In this document: positions 11,602 to 20,830 of the stretch, piece after piece
Layout of the letters: each line of letters begins with the position of its first letter
Position numbering within the stretch: the stretch's first letter is position 1
Assembly (NCBI GenBank): GCA_963821705.1
Contig: CAWGEV010000006.1
Location: forward strand, 62,001-126,000
Source of the DNA: DASUPK01 sp963821705
GTDB taxonomy: Bacteria > Actinomycetota > Thermoleophilia > Solirubrobacterales > 70-9
DNA length: 64,000 nucleotides
Reading direction: 5' to 3'
Position numbers and translations under genes: made by a program
The notes under the pieces: generated by a model
Databases searched by the model: none
What the model was told of the DNA's origin: nothing
What the model saw: the letters and a program-made list of their open reading frames with translations, nothing else

Positions 11602-11667
11602 TTCATTCCTGACCCCGACGGCTTCCGCCTCGAGATCGCCCACTGGCCGAAGGAGCCCCTCCCCTAG
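11602..11667 (+). pseudogene. Remnant of a VOC protein C-terminus
   Basis: Twenty-one codons and a TAG read FIPDPDGFRLEIAHWPKEPL and P. This is the last-strand motif of glyoxalase-type proteins (DPDGxxLEI). No upstream VOC sequence or start is present; before it lies only the start region of the divergent ABC gene. The remnant's TAG shares CTAG with the stop of the convergent Kelch gene. It looks like the tail of a deleted gene; a chance match is possible. Confidence 0.45.
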
Positions 11668-12936
11668 CGGCGCTTCAGCTTCAGCTTCACCGTCTGCGTT
11701 CGCGTGAAGCCGGCATCGGGGCTGAACGAGATGGTCGCCCGAAGCTTGAGCTTGCCCTTGCGCGCGAGCTTCGCGGCGGCCGGCTTGCGGAGCTTGAGCT
11801 TCAGCTTGATCGGGCCGGGCCCGCCCGTGCGGGTAGAGGGCTTCAGCAGGCTCTTCCCCTTCTTGGCGGCCGCGGCGCCGGCAGTGGCGCCTGCGACCGT
11901 CAGGGTGCCCGGCGAGGCGACCGTGACGATCAGCTTCTTCCCCTTGGTCTTCGTCGTGAAGGCATCGGAGGTCGCCGAAGAGCAGCGCGCTCTTCGTCGG
12001 TCCGCCGTTGTAGTAGCCGCCGGCGACGAGGACCTGGCCGGTCGAGAGGACGGGAGACGCGGCAAGCAGCTTCCGCTCGAAGGGCATCTGGCCGAGGCCG
12101 GACTCGCTGAAGGTGTTGGAGGACAGGTTGAAGAGGGCCGCGGTCTTCAGGTCGCCGCCGGGGTTCTGCCCGCCGACCACCATCGCCTCCCCGTCGGGCA
12201 GGGACGCGGCGGCGTTCAGGCTGGCGGTCTTGGACATCGTCGAGTTGACCGTGCTGAACGTGTTCGTCTTAGGGTCATAGGTCATACCGCCCTTCGACTC
12301 GTTCGCTCCGTCGTAGCCGCCCGCGATCAGGACGCGTCCGTCGCCGAGGGATGCCGCCGCTGCGCCAGACAGCTTGGTGACCATCAGCGAGCCCGTCGAG
12401 CTGAACGTGTTCGTCTGCGGATTGAAGATCTCGGCGGTCTGGAGCGTGGTCGCGCCGACCGGGTCATACCCGCCGGCGATCAAGACCCGGCCGTCGGGAA
12501 GCGCCGCCGCGACCGCGTCCTCGCGAGCGATCGTCATCAGCCCGGCCACCGTCGTGAACTTGCCCGTCGCCGGGTCGAAGATCTCCGCAGTCCTGTCGTT
12601 CCTCCCGCCCGCGACCAGCACCCGGTTCCCCGGCAGGGGGGCAGCGACCGCCGTGTCGCGCGCCTCGCTCATGCTTCCGGTCGTGCTGAACGTCCCGGTC
12701 GCCGGGTTGAAGAGCTCGGCGCTTTTCACGTCGGCGACCCCGTCGTAGCCCCCGGCGACCAGAACGCGTCCGTCCGCGAGCGGGGCTGCGGCGAGCCCGT
12801 ACCGCGCCGTCCCCATCGAGCCGGTCGGGGTGAACGGGATCGTCTGGGTCGCCGCCTGCGCGGCCACGGGCAGGAACAGGGCCGCCGTGATGGCGACCCA
12901 GGCGAGGCTCCGGATCCTTCTCCACCCCTTGGACAC
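11664..12936 (-). pseudogene. Secreted Kelch-repeat protein with C-terminal lysine-rich beta domain, one insertion
   Basis: About 423 residues. A signal peptide (MSKGWRRIRSLAWVAITAAL then FLPVAAQA) is followed by about six Kelch/beta-propeller repeats with the core DGRVLVAGGYDG and ELFNPATGTFSTTGSM. After an extra base near 11966 the frame moves and continues as a KLKLKLRKPAAAKLARKGKL-type domain ending in KLKLKRR. This tail is typical of secreted Solirubrobacter-like proteins. The span fits one insertion (424 codons plus one). The GTG start lies 6 nt behind TAGGAT. Probably a cell-surface or binding protein; no enzyme motif is seen. Confidence 0.8.
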
Positions 12937-12948
12937 GGGCTGATCCTA
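12937..12948 (-). promoter_or_regulatory. Leaderless promoter -10 of the Kelch gene
   Basis: On the minus strand TAGGAT, then six bases (CAGCCC), then GTG 12936. This matches the TAnnnT-6/7nt-start layout seen before at least ten other genes in the window. Confidence 0.45.
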
Positions 12949-12969
12949 CGCTCCGCAATCATTGGGGGT

Positions 12970-13733
12970 ATGGAGGCATCCCCCACCCCCGCCCTCGCGC
13001 TGCGCGGCCTCACCAAGCGCTACGACGACGGGACCCTCGCGCTCGACGCGCTCGACCTCGAGGTGCCCGCCGGCAGCTTCTTCGGCCTGCTCGGCCCGAA
13101 CGGCGCCGGCAAGACGACGCTGATCAGCGCGGTCTGCAACCTGATCCGGCTGACCGACGGCGAGATCGCAGTCTTCGGCGAGCCCGGCGGCTCGATGGAG
13201 GCGCGCCGGCTGATCGGCGTCGCCGAGCAGGAGCCCAACCTCGACCGCTTCCTCACGGTCCGCGAGACGCTCGTCTACCACGGCGGCTACTACGGGATGA
13301 GCGGCGCGGCGGCCGCCGAGCGCGCCGAGCGAGATGATCGACGTCTTCGACCTGCGCGCGAAGCGCGGACACCCGCGCGCCCAAGCTCTCCGGCGGGATG
13401 CGGCGCCGGCTGCTGCTCGCCCGCGCGCTGCTCCACGAGCCGCGCCTGGTGATCCTCGACGAGCCGACCGCCGGCGTCGACCTCGAGCTCCGCCACGAGC
13501 TCTGGCGCTACATCCGCCGCCTGCACGAGCGCGGCACGACGATCCTGCTCACCACCCACTACCTCGAGGAGGCCGAGGCGCTCTGCGAGGAGATCGCGCT
13601 GATCGGAGGCGGGCGGATCATCGCCCGCGACACCGCCGCCGGCCTCAAGGAACGCTTCGACGCCGCCACCCTCGAGGACGTCTACATGAAGACGGTGGCC
13701 GCAGGCCGCCGCGAGGTCGAGGTGGAGGCTTGA
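12970..13733 (+). pseudogene. ABC transporter ATP-binding protein (ABC-2 exporter), two insertions
   Basis: About 253 residues across frames. Walker A GPNGAGKTTLISAV, Q-loop VAEQEPNLD, signature KLSGGMRRRLLLARAL, Walker B LVILDEPTAGVDLE and H-loop LTTHYLEEAE are all present. Extra bases near 13332 and 13364 break the frame just before the signature motif; the span (764 bases) is 254 codons plus two. The permease gene starts inside its stop codon (TTGA), so the pair forms one exporter, resembling polysaccharide or drug ABC-2 systems. The key motifs argue for a working gene with sequence errors. Confidence 0.85.
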
Positions 13734-14506
13734 ACGCCGAGGCCCGCCCGCTCCAGGGATTCCTCTGGCTCTCGCGCCGCGAGTGCCACCGCGTCCTGCG
13801 CCTCTGGACGCAGACGACGCTGGCCCCGGTCGTCTCCTCCCTGCTCTTCATCGTCGTCTTCGGCCTCTCGCTCGGCGGCCGGATCAAGCAGGTCGACGGC
13901 TTCGACTACGACCAGTTCATCGTCCCCGGCCTGGTCGCGATGGCGATGGCGCAGGCCGCCTACTCGAACAACGCCTCGACGATCTTCCAGGGCCGCTCCG
14001 ACCGCTACATCGACGACGTCCTCGCCGCCCCGATCCACAACTGGCAGGTCAACCTCGGCTACCTGGTCGGCGGCGCCTTCCGGGCCCTGATCATCGGCGT
14101 CGGCCTCGCCGCCTGCGCGATCCCGATCACCGGTGCCCCGGTCCTGCACCCCGCGCTGCTCATCCTCGCCGTGCTGATGCTGGTCGTCGGCTTCGGCGCC
14201 CTCGGCACGATCGTCGGCATCTACGCCGAGACCTTCGACCACACGAGCTTCATCAACAACATCGTCATCCTCCCCCTCACCTTCCTCGGCGGCGTCTTCT
14301 ACTCGGTCAGCCGCCTGGGCTCGCCCTGGGAGCAGCTCTCCCACATCAACCCGCTCTTCTACGTCGTGGAGACGGTCCGCTACGGCTTCCTGGGCGTCTC
14401 CGACGTGAGCCCGTGGATCGCGTTCGCCGTGGTCGCCGGCATGTGCGTGGCGCTGCTGGCGTGGAGCCAGTGGCTGTTCACGAGCGGGCGGAAGCTGAAG
14501 CCGTAA
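13730..14506 (+). CDS. ABC-2 type transporter permease
   Basis: 258 residues with six hydrophobic helices and the ABC-2 family pattern: an amphipathic N-terminus, ASTIFQGRSDRYIDDVLAAP in the first loop, and PLTFLGGVFYSVSRLGSPWE near the end, which matches the conserved family C-terminal motif. The start is taken as TTG 13730, which overlaps the ATPase stop as TTGA, so translation is coupled. It forms the membrane channel for the preceding ATPase. Confidence 0.87.
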   Translation: MNAEARPLQGFLWLSRRECHRVLRLWTQTTLAPVVSSLLFIVVFGLSLGGRIKQVDGFDYDQFIVPGLVAMAMAQAAYSNNASTIFQGRSDRYIDDVLAAPIHNWQVNLGYLVGGAFRALIIGVGLAACAIPITGAPVLHPALLILAVLMLVVGFGALGTIVGIYAETFDHTSFINNIVILPLTFLGGVFYSVSRLGSPWEQLSHINPLFYVVETVRYGFLGVSDVSPWIAFAVVAGMCVALLAWSQWLFTSGRKLKP

Positions 14507-14516
14507 CACGGGCCGC

Positions 14517-15203
14517 TCAACTGAGAATCTCGATCACGCCGCGAACCAGGAGCACGACCCCGATGACGAGCGCCGCGATCGTGGCGATCCGCCGGCTGTC
14601 GCTGGTGATCCACGCCTTGAAGCGCTCGACCGTCTTGACCGTTCGGTCGGGGGCGAAGACGTAGCCGAGGAGCGGGATCTCGATCAGGAACAGTGCCACC
14701 AGGCAGTACGCGATCACAGCGGCAACCTGCGCGGCCGTTCCCAGATCCTGCTTGTGAATCAGATCGAGGGCTGCGAGGTATGAGGCGCCAGGCAGGCTCA
14801 GCACCACGCCGACGGCGAAGCTCGCTCGAGGCGAGCCCTTGTCGAGCGCCCGACGCCAACGCGGAGGCCCTTTCTTCTCTTCGGCCCGCTTCCGCCGCTC
14901 CCGCCGCTGCTCTGCCCTCTCGTGCGGTCCCGAGCCGACGACCAAGGCCACCAGGAGGGCGAGCAGCCCCAGGGCCAGGTCAACGGCCGGTGCGACAGAG
15001 TTCTGCGATGTGTTGACCGTGCTCGAATCCGGGAGGGCGAACACGATCACCAGGCCGAGCCCAATGGTCGAGATGTAGGCCCCGATCAGGTAGCCGAACA
15101 TCAGCCGCTTGGCGTTGGCCGAGACCAACATCACCAAGACGGCCGCAAAGAGCGTTGGACTGGCCGCGGTTGCGAGGCAGAGCAGAAGGATCGTGCCGGT
15201 CAC
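14517..15203 (-). CDS. GAP family (Sap/SfLAP-like) membrane protein
   Basis: 228 residues with about six membrane helices and a charged cytoplasmic loop in the middle (PHERAEQRRERRKRAEEKKG). The text FAVGVVLSLPGASYLAALD and ALFLIEIPLLGYVFAPDRT matches the peptidoglycolipid-addressing (GAP) family of actinobacteria, which is linked to export of cell-envelope lipids in mycobacteria. A LysE-like transporter is the nearest alternative. It lies downstream of an antiporter on the same strand. Confidence 0.75.
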   Translation of the reverse strand: MTGTILLLCLATAASPTLFAAVLVMLVSANAKRLMFGYLIGAYISTIGLGLVIVFALPDSSTVNTSQNSVAPAVDLALGLLALLVALVVGSGPHERAEQRRERRKRAEEKKGPPRWRRALDKGSPRASFAVGVVLSLPGASYLAALDLIHKQDLGTAAQVAAVIAYCLVALFLIEIPLLGYVFAPDRTVKTVERFKAWITSDSRRIATIAALVIGVVLLVRGVIEILS

Positions 15204-15254
15204 GGCACCCTCTCAGAGGCCGCCGGCGATGATGATCACGAAGAGAGCGATCAC

Positions 15255-16532
15255 TCAGCCGTCTTGACCAGTCGGTCGCCGCGTTCGGCTCACACTTGAC
15301 GGGACCGCTTCCATCGGGGGCCGGGTCTCGCGCGGATGGGCCTGGTACCAGCGTCCGTAGCGCTCGGCCAGGGGCGCCGCCGTGATCCCGTGCAGGAGGA
15401 TGGAGAGGCCGACGGTCAGATAGATCGCCAGCAGGATCGTCTGCTGGTGCGGCAGCTGGGATTCCTCGACCACGATCACGGCGAAGACGATCGAGGCGAG
15501 CCCCCGGGGGCCGAACCAGCCCATGAACGCGAGTGTCGCCGGGCGCGCTCGTGTGCCAAGCATCGAGATCGCGACCGGCACCATCCGGACGACCGTGAGG
15601 CTGAGGACCGCGTAGAGGGCGAGCTCCCAGCTCACCTGGCCGAGAGCCGGCCCGAGCAGGATGGCCCCGAAGAGCAGGAAGGTAACACCGTTGAACACGC
15701 CTCCGACCTCGTCAACCAGGCGATTCACATCCGCGGGATCGCGACCGAGGACACCGCCGAAGACCCCTCCGGCGACGAAGGCCGCGATGAAGCCCGATCC
15801 GTCGAGGCCGGAGGCGATCCCATAGGCCAGCGCGGCGCCCGCGGCCGGGATCACCTGCAGCCATGCTCCGGTGATCAGCTTTCGCGGCCCGGTGTAGCGG
15901 ATGATCGCGGCGATCAGAAGCCCAGCGGCGACGCCGCCAACGATCCCGTAGCCGATCTCCTCCAGGACGAGGGTTCCCGCTGACCGGCCGCCGGCGAGCT
16001 CGGAATGAACGTCGGCGGCCGCCACCGCGATGAAGAGCAGCGGCACGCAGATCCCGTCGTTGAGCCCGCTCTCCACGTTCAGTCCCTGGCGGATACGGGC
16101 CGGCACGCGTGGGTTGGTGACGACCGCCTGACCGAGGGCGGCATCGGTCGGGGCCAGCACAACCCCGATGATCACCGCCTCCTCGATGCTGATCTGCCCG
16201 AAGACCGCGGCTGCGATCAGCCCGCCGAGGATGATCGTCAGCGGGAGCCCGAGTCCGAGCAGCCGCACCGGGACGTTCGCGCCTCGTCGGAGCTCTCTGA
16301 GATTGATCCGCGAAGCATCGGAGAAGAGCACCAGGGCCAGGGTGGCTTCGGCGAGCGTACGCACCGCCCCGCCCGAACTGGATAGGTCGACCTCGCCGAG
16401 CACCTTCGGGCCCACCAGAATCCCGATGGCCGCGAACAGGATCGCCGGGGTGATCGACGTACCGGAGATGCGTCCTGAGATCGACGCCACGGCCAGAACC
16501 GCCACGGCGATGATCGCGAGCGACCACTCCAT
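15255..16532 (-). CDS. Cation/proton antiporter (CPA1/NhaP-like), intact
   Basis: 425 residues and about 12 membrane helices. Transport-site motifs are VVLAPTDAALGQAVV and LNVESGLNDGICVPLL, where the Asp of SGLND and the Asp of APTD are the expected carboxylates; MGWFGPRGLASIVFAVIVVE matches the later arginine helix. It would exchange monovalent cations for protons. A short soluble tail (ETRPPMEAVPSSVS) follows. Unlike the antiporter at 5103-6707 this frame is unbroken. SD GGGAG precedes ATG 16532. Confidence 0.9.
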   Translation of the reverse strand: MEWSLAIIAVAVLAVASISGRISGTSITPAILFAAIGILVGPKVLGEVDLSSSGGAVRTLAEATLALVLFSDASRINLRELRRGANVPVRLLGLGLPLTIILGGLIAAAVFGQISIEEAVIIGVVLAPTDAALGQAVVTNPRVPARIRQGLNVESGLNDGICVPLLFIAVAAADVHSELAGGRSAGTLVLEEIGYGIVGGVAAGLLIAAIIRYTGPRKLITGAWLQVIPAAGAALAYGIASGLDGSGFIAAFVAGGVFGGVLGRDPADVNRLVDEVGGVFNGVTFLLFGAILLGPALGQVSWELALYAVLSLTVVRMVPVAISMLGTRARPATLAFMGWFGPRGLASIVFAVIVVEESQLPHQQTILLAIYLTVGLSILLHGITAAPLAERYGRWYQAHPRETRPPMEAVPSSVSRTRRPTGQDG

Positions 16533-16782
16533 TCAGAAGCTCCCACGATTCAGGCAGTTCGTGCTTGGCTCAGGCCACGCCCCGATTCGCCGATCTTGCC
16601 TACGCATAGAGGCTGGCACATCACCCGGAGAGGGTGAATCCAGGCCGTGCTCAAGGTCACGCCACCTGATGGCCGGGCGGTGGCATCCGTGCTTCCCACG
16701 GACTACAGACCGGTGCTTGCCGAGCACACGCTGTTTTCGAAGCTGTGCGAGGGTTTCGCGCGACACCTACAGCGGAGGAACG

Positions 16783-17343
16783 ATGGCTGACGAGACCCTG
16801 GTAGATGATGTTCGCGTAGCAACGGGAGGCTGGTGGCTCCTTGTCCTGGTTGGCGTGCTCAGCATCGCGGTGGGGATCACGGTCCTCTTCGAGCCCGGCA
16901 ACAGCCTGGCGACGCTGGCGGTGATCGTGGGAATCTTCATCCTGATCGACGGCATTCTCGAGCTGGCCGCCTCGCTCATGCACGGCACCCAGAACCGCGG
17001 GATGGTCGCCCTGATCGGGGCCCTCACCGCCATCGTCGGCGTCCTCCTCATCCGCCACCCGGTCCAGGGGGTCGTCTTCGTGGCCTTGCTGATCGGAATC
17101 TGGCTGATCGTGGTCGGCGTGATCCGCTTCGTCGCCGCCTTCGAGATGGTCGAGCACCGCGGCTGGAACATGATCGCCGGCCTCTTGGAGCTGATCGCCG
17201 GAATCGTGATCGTGTCCAATCCGAACATCGGCTACGCGACGCTCGCCGTGCTTGTCGGCATCGGCTTCATCCTCAACGGCATCGGCATGTCCGCGCTCGG
17301 CTGGAGCATGCACACGCTCAGGCGCGCGGCATCGGGGCCGTAG
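16783..17343 (+). CDS. HdeD family membrane protein
   Basis: 186 residues with six short membrane helices arranged as three hairpins, e.g. WWLLVLVGVLSIAVGITVLF, GIFILIDGILELAASLM and AGLLELIAGIVIVSNPNIGY. This is the DUF308/HdeD pattern, named for an acid-resistance protein of E. coli; the role in actinobacteria is unknown. ATG 16783 follows GGAGGAA. The 250-base gap upstream, shared with the divergent antiporter, contains only a small hairpin (TCACCC/GGGTGA near 16622) and nothing else I recognise. Confidence 0.85.
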   Translation: MADETLVDDVRVATGGWWLLVLVGVLSIAVGITVLFEPGNSLATLAVIVGIFILIDGILELAASLMHGTQNRGMVALIGALTAIVGVLLIRHPVQGVVFVALLIGIWLIVVGVIRFVAAFEMVEHRGWNMIAGLLELIAGIVIVSNPNIGYATLAVLVGIGFILNGIGMSALGWSMHTLRRAASGP

Positions 17344-17376
17344 TCAGGTCTCGCACCGGGGCCCGGGTACCAGCGC

Positions 17377-17730
17377 CTACGGCAGCGACGCCGTCCAGCT
17401 CAGGACCCGGGTGTCGCAGGTGTGGACGTCGCCGGGGGGACGGGATCAGTCGTTCTCGTGGTTCTCCATGCGAAGGGTGCCGCTCGCGGTGCCGCGGCCG
17501 ATCCGGCCCTGGAGGTTGAAGGTTCTTGTGTTGGTGTCCCCCGAGTTGGTGTCTGTGACGTTGAAGGTCCGGTTCTTCTTGACGAAGATCGTCTCCTCGA
17601 TCTCGACCTTGCTCTGGGTCGACGCGTCGCCACCCGCGCCCAGGTAGTAGCTCTTGCCGTCGAGGCAGTCGTAGTAGACGTTGTGCTCCTTGGCGAGGAG
17701 CGACTTGGGGACGCCCGTGCGGGATGATCT
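17377..17730 (-). pseudogene. Fragment of a small secreted beta-domain protein, internal TGA and no start
   Basis: The frame reads VPKSLLAKEHNVYYDCLDGK, then ETIFVKKNRTFNVTDTNSGD, GRIGRGTASGTLRMENHEND and a TGA at 17446. In the same frame beyond the TGA it continues to CDTRVLSWTASLP and a TAG at 17377. GRIxxGxASGTLR followed by CDTGxxxW is the pattern of small secreted proteins common in Solirubrobacter-like genomes. No signal peptide or start codon precedes it; the region upstream is the start of the divergent patatin gene. It is either truncated or scrambled by insertions like those elsewhere. Confidence 0.45.
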
Positions 17731-17736
17731 GCTCCG

Positions 17737-18843
17737 GTGGCGACCGACCCAAAGCCGACCGACAAGTTCCGGATCCTCTGCGTCGACGGCGGCGGGATCC
17801 GCGGGCTGATCCCGGCGCTCGTCATCGCCGAGATCGAGAAACGCCTCCAGAGCGAGACCGGCCCCCAGGCCCGCGCCTCCGACTACTTCCACATGTTCGC
17901 CGGGACCTCGACCGGCGGCCTGGTCGCGCTCAGCCTGACCGCGCCGGACCCTCAGAACCCCGAGCGGCCGGCGGTCAGCGCCGGCGAGCTGGCGGGCTTC
18001 TACACCGAGGACGGCCCGAAGATCTTCCACCGCAGCCTGCTCCAGAGGCTGCGGACGCTCTGGGGCTGGATCGGGCCGAAGTACACGCTCGGGCCGCTCG
18101 AGCAGGCGATCGAGCACCGGCTCGGCACGACGAAGATCCAGCACGCGCTGCGCGAGTTGATCGTCTGCTCATACGACATGACGGACCGCCAGCCTTACTT
18201 CTTCAAGCGCTGGCGCGCCCGCGAGCTGCCGGAGTCCGACCGCAACCGTCCGATCGCCGATGCCGGGCTCGCCACCTCCGCCGCGCCGACCTATTTCCCC
18301 TCACACGAGATCGACGGTCACGCGCTCGTCGATGGCGGCGTCTTCGCCGCGAACCCGGCGATCGTCGCGATCGTCGAGGCGCTGAAGCGCTTCGGCGACG
18401 ACCCCCACCACCTCGACCAGGACGATCTGCTGGTCGTCTCGATCGGGACCGGCCTGCACGAGGACGGCTACTCCCAGTCGCAGGTGAGCGGCTGGGGCAA
18501 GCTCGGCTGGATCCTGCCCCAGAACGGCGAGCCGCCGATCCTCGGCGCGACGCTCGGCGGCGCTTCCGACGGCGCGGACCACTGGGCCCACACCCTGCTC
18601 AATCACCCGGACGACCCGCACATCCAGCCCGCGGACGTCGGGCACGGGCCGCGCTACTTCCGCCTGCAGGTGCCGCTCACGGAATCGATCCCGCTCGACG
18701 ACGCGAGCGAGAGGACCCTGACCGAGACGCTGCCGGCCTTCGCTGAGCAGCTGATCCGCGACAACGAGACCGAGATCTCGGAGATCGTCGAGCGCCTCTT
18801 GCGCTTCGAGCCGCTCCCGTACGACCCGGCGCCTTCCGACTAG
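17737..18843 (+). CDS. Patatin-like phospholipase
   Basis: 368 residues with the full patatin catalytic set: the oxyanion loop VDGGGIRGLIPALV, the nucleophile elbow FAGTSTGGLVALS (Ser of GTSTG) and the Asp of LVDGGVFAANP. It should hydrolyse acyl chains from lipids with a Ser-Asp dyad. There is no signal peptide or membrane helix, so it acts in the cytoplasm or at the inner membrane face. GTG 17737 is the first start before the conserved strand FRILCVDGGG. No nucleotide cyclase or other defence gene is adjacent, so a CBASS role is not supported. Confidence 0.9.
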   Translation: MATDPKPTDKFRILCVDGGGIRGLIPALVIAEIEKRLQSETGPQARASDYFHMFAGTSTGGLVALSLTAPDPQNPERPAVSAGELAGFYTEDGPKIFHRSLLQRLRTLWGWIGPKYTLGPLEQAIEHRLGTTKIQHALRELIVCSYDMTDRQPYFFKRWRARELPESDRNRPIADAGLATSAAPTYFPSHEIDGHALVDGGVFAANPAIVAIVEALKRFGDDPHHLDQDDLLVVSIGTGLHEDGYSQSQVSGWGKLGWILPQNGEPPILGATLGGASDGADHWAHTLLNHPDDPHIQPADVGHGPRYFRLQVPLTESIPLDDASERTLTETLPAFAEQLIRDNETEISEIVERLLRFEPLPYDPAPSD

Positions 18844-18853
18844 ACTGCGGCCG

Positions 18854-20113
18854 ATGCTGGGGAGAAGGTGGCCATGGATGGCCACGCTGCTCGGATGTCT
18901 CGTGATCGGCATGGGCTCGCAGGCGCTCGCGGCCACGCAGCGCTACGCCTCGCCCACTGGGGGCGGCACCGCCTGCACCCAGTCCGCTCCCTGCGGGATC
19001 GTCAACGCCGTCAACGGCTCGGCAGCCGGAGACGAGGTGATCATCAACCCCGGCGATTACAACGCAATCGCCACGACGGTCGGCCCGTTCTTCAACAACA
19101 CCTACGTGCACGGAGTCCAGGGACAGCCTCCGCCCCGCTTGCACTTCACCACCGGGTATCTGCGGATCGGCAACCCGGGAGATCGCGCGAGCTACCTGCA
19201 GTTGGACGGAAGCACGACGACCCCCCTCCAGGTCGACAACACCAACACCCAGGGCGATCAGATCTACTCGCACTCCACCGGGAACGACGCGTGCATCGTC
19301 TACGGAACGCTGATCGACAGCGTCTGCTGGGCGAGCGGCCCGGGCGGCAGCGCGATCTCGGGCGCTGCGAGCATCGACTACACGCCCGTCTTCCGCAACG
19401 TGACGGCGGAGGCGTCGGGCACCGGCAGCGACGGGATCGAGTACCACTCCTCCTCGGGCGGGAACATCATCATCACCGCGGTCAACGTGATCATCCACGG
19501 CGGCGCGAGCGACATCTCCATCCAGGCCACGCTCCCGGACACGATGACGGTCAACATCGACCACTCCAATTTCGTCACCGGGACCCCGACCGGAAGCGGT
19601 GCCGCGATCAACACGACCGCGACCCAGGGCGCCGCGCCGCACTTCGTCAACGCGGGGACCGGCGACTTCCGCGAAGCGGCGGGCTCACCGACGATAGACG
19701 CGGGCGTCACCGCCGCCGCCAACGGCCCCTTCGACTTCCTGGGCAAGCCCCGGGTGATCAACGGCCTCACCGACATCGGCGCCGACGAGTTCGACCCGTT
19801 CACCGGCGTCGCGATGAGAGACGGGAAGTCGAAGGTGAAGAAGCGCAAGGTGGGGGTCTCGATGGGCTGCCCGGCCGGGACCCCGACCTCCTGCGCCGGC
19901 ACCCTCACCCTGACCTTCGGCAAGAAGACCGCCGGCGCGTCCGCCTTCTCGATCCCGTCAGGAACGACCCAGACGGTGAAGGTCAAGGTTTCGAAGAAGG
20001 CCCTAAAGAAGCTGAACGCGAAGGGCAAGCTCGCCACGCACGCGACCGCGGCTGTCACGGACGGCGCCGGGATCTCGGCGACCACCTCCGCCAAGGTCAA
20101 GCTGAAGCCCTAG
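18854..20113 (+). CDS. Secreted beta-helix protein with choice-of-anchor-Q-like region
   Basis: 419 residues. Signal peptide at 1-27 (ATLLGCLVIGMGSQALA). The middle is rich in Asn, Gly, Thr and short hydrophobic strands, as in right-handed parallel beta helices. A segment GDFREAAGSPTIDAG ... PRVINGLTDIGADEFD matches the end of choice-of-anchor Q proteins. The tail is lysine-rich (KVKVSKKALKKLNAKGKLAT) like the Kelch protein. Probably surface or secreted and carbohydrate-associated. Start ATG 18854 is 7 nt behind TAGACT, whose first three bases are the patatin stop codon. Confidence 0.8.
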   Translation: MLGRRWPWMATLLGCLVIGMGSQALAATQRYASPTGGGTACTQSAPCGIVNAVNGSAAGDEVIINPGDYNAIATTVGPFFNNTYVHGVQGQPPPRLHFTTGYLRIGNPGDRASYLQLDGSTTTPLQVDNTNTQGDQIYSHSTGNDACIVYGTLIDSVCWASGPGGSAISGAASIDYTPVFRNVTAEASGTGSDGIEYHSSSGGNIIITAVNVIIHGGASDISIQATLPDTMTVNIDHSNFVTGTPTGSGAAINTTATQGAAPHFVNAGTGDFREAAGSPTIDAGVTAAANGPFDFLGKPRVINGLTDIGADEFDPFTGVAMRDGKSKVKKRKVGVSMGCPAGTPTSCAGTLTLTFGKKTAGASAFSIPSGTTQTVKVKVSKKALKKLNAKGKLATHATAAVTDGAGISATTSAKVKLKP

Positions 20114-20115
20114 AC

Positions 20116-20131
20116 CGCCGCCTCAGCGGCG
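20116..20131. terminator. Bidirectional hairpin between convergent genes
   Basis: Perfect CGCCGC / GCGGCG stem with a four-base loop, in the 25 bases between the convergent stop codons of the beta-helix gene and the KNSVG-family gene. There is no T run. Confidence 0.45.
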
Positions 20132-20138
20132 ATCAGTC

Positions 20139-20714
20139 CTACTTTGGCAGCACCGCCACGTAGAAGTTGCGCTGGATGGTCGTCCCGCCGCTGTTCGCTG
20201 TGTCGATCCGTGCGACCGACGGGGTGTTGTCGGACGGGTTGGTTGTGTTGCAGAAGAGCTGTTCGACCCCAGCGGCCGGAACCGGCGAACCACAGATGCC
20301 GGTCGCCGTTCGCCGCTCGCCAGGCCGGTCTGGATGTTGCGCGACGACCGCACGCCCAGGCAACTGGACCGGGAACTTGACGAAGTACTCGCCGCCGCCG
20401 CTACCTTGGGCGATCGAGACCCCGCCCGACTGGGCCACGATCCCGTTCGTCGTTCCGTTGATCAGCGCCCACTGGACCTGCTCGTCGCTCTTCAGCTTGT
20501 TGCGGCCGACGATCCCGTCGGCGAGCTTCGACTCCGTCACCGCTCCGCCGGCGATCTTCTTCTCGACCACCGCATTGCTCTTGAGCTGTTTCGGGCCGAC
20601 GCTGTTCTTCTTCAGCTTGACTGCGGCGTAGGCCGACCCGCCGAGGGCCACCGCCAGGGCGATGACCGCGATCACTGTCGTCGGCGACGGCAGACGCCGC
20701 TTCCTCTCCTCCAT
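20139..20714 (-). CDS. Secreted/anchored KNSVG-signature protein (paralogue 1)
   Basis: About 190 residues. An N-terminal hydrophobic segment (VIAVIALAVALGGSAYAA) is followed by the signature KKNSVGPKQLKSNAVVEKKI and AGGAVTESKLADG, then a beta-rich domain ending NFYVAVLPK. Paralogues lie at 29389 and 45200. Between 20298 and 20340 the in-frame codons lose their GC third positions. Reading one frame over restores them and gives NIQTGLASGEGDRI, so three single-base insertions may have scrambled about 14 residues without breaking the frame. ATG follows AGGAAGGAG. Function unknown. Confidence 0.75.
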   Translation of the reverse strand: MEERKRRLPSPTTVIAVIALAVALGGSAYAAVKLKKNSVGPKQLKSNAVVEKKIAGGAVTESKLADGIVGRNKLKSDEQVQWALINGTTNGIVAQSGGVSIAQGSGGGEYFVKFPVQLPGRAVVAQHPDRPGERRTATGICGSPVPAAGVEQLFCNTTNPSDNTPSVARIDTANSGGTTIQRNFYVAVLPK

Positions 20715-20830
20715 GAACCGCTCCTTCCTGTGTCGCCTTCCCCTGGCGACGGACCCTACGTCGGGAACCTAAGAGGGCTCTCACCCGACTCTTAGCCGGG
20801 ACTGACCGCGGCCGCGCACCATGCCCGACG

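Noticed and set aside
17737..18843. Patatin as a defence (CBASS) effector
   Set aside because: No nucleotidyltransferase cyclase, Cap2/Cap3 genes or other defence genes lie nearby; stand-alone patatins are common.
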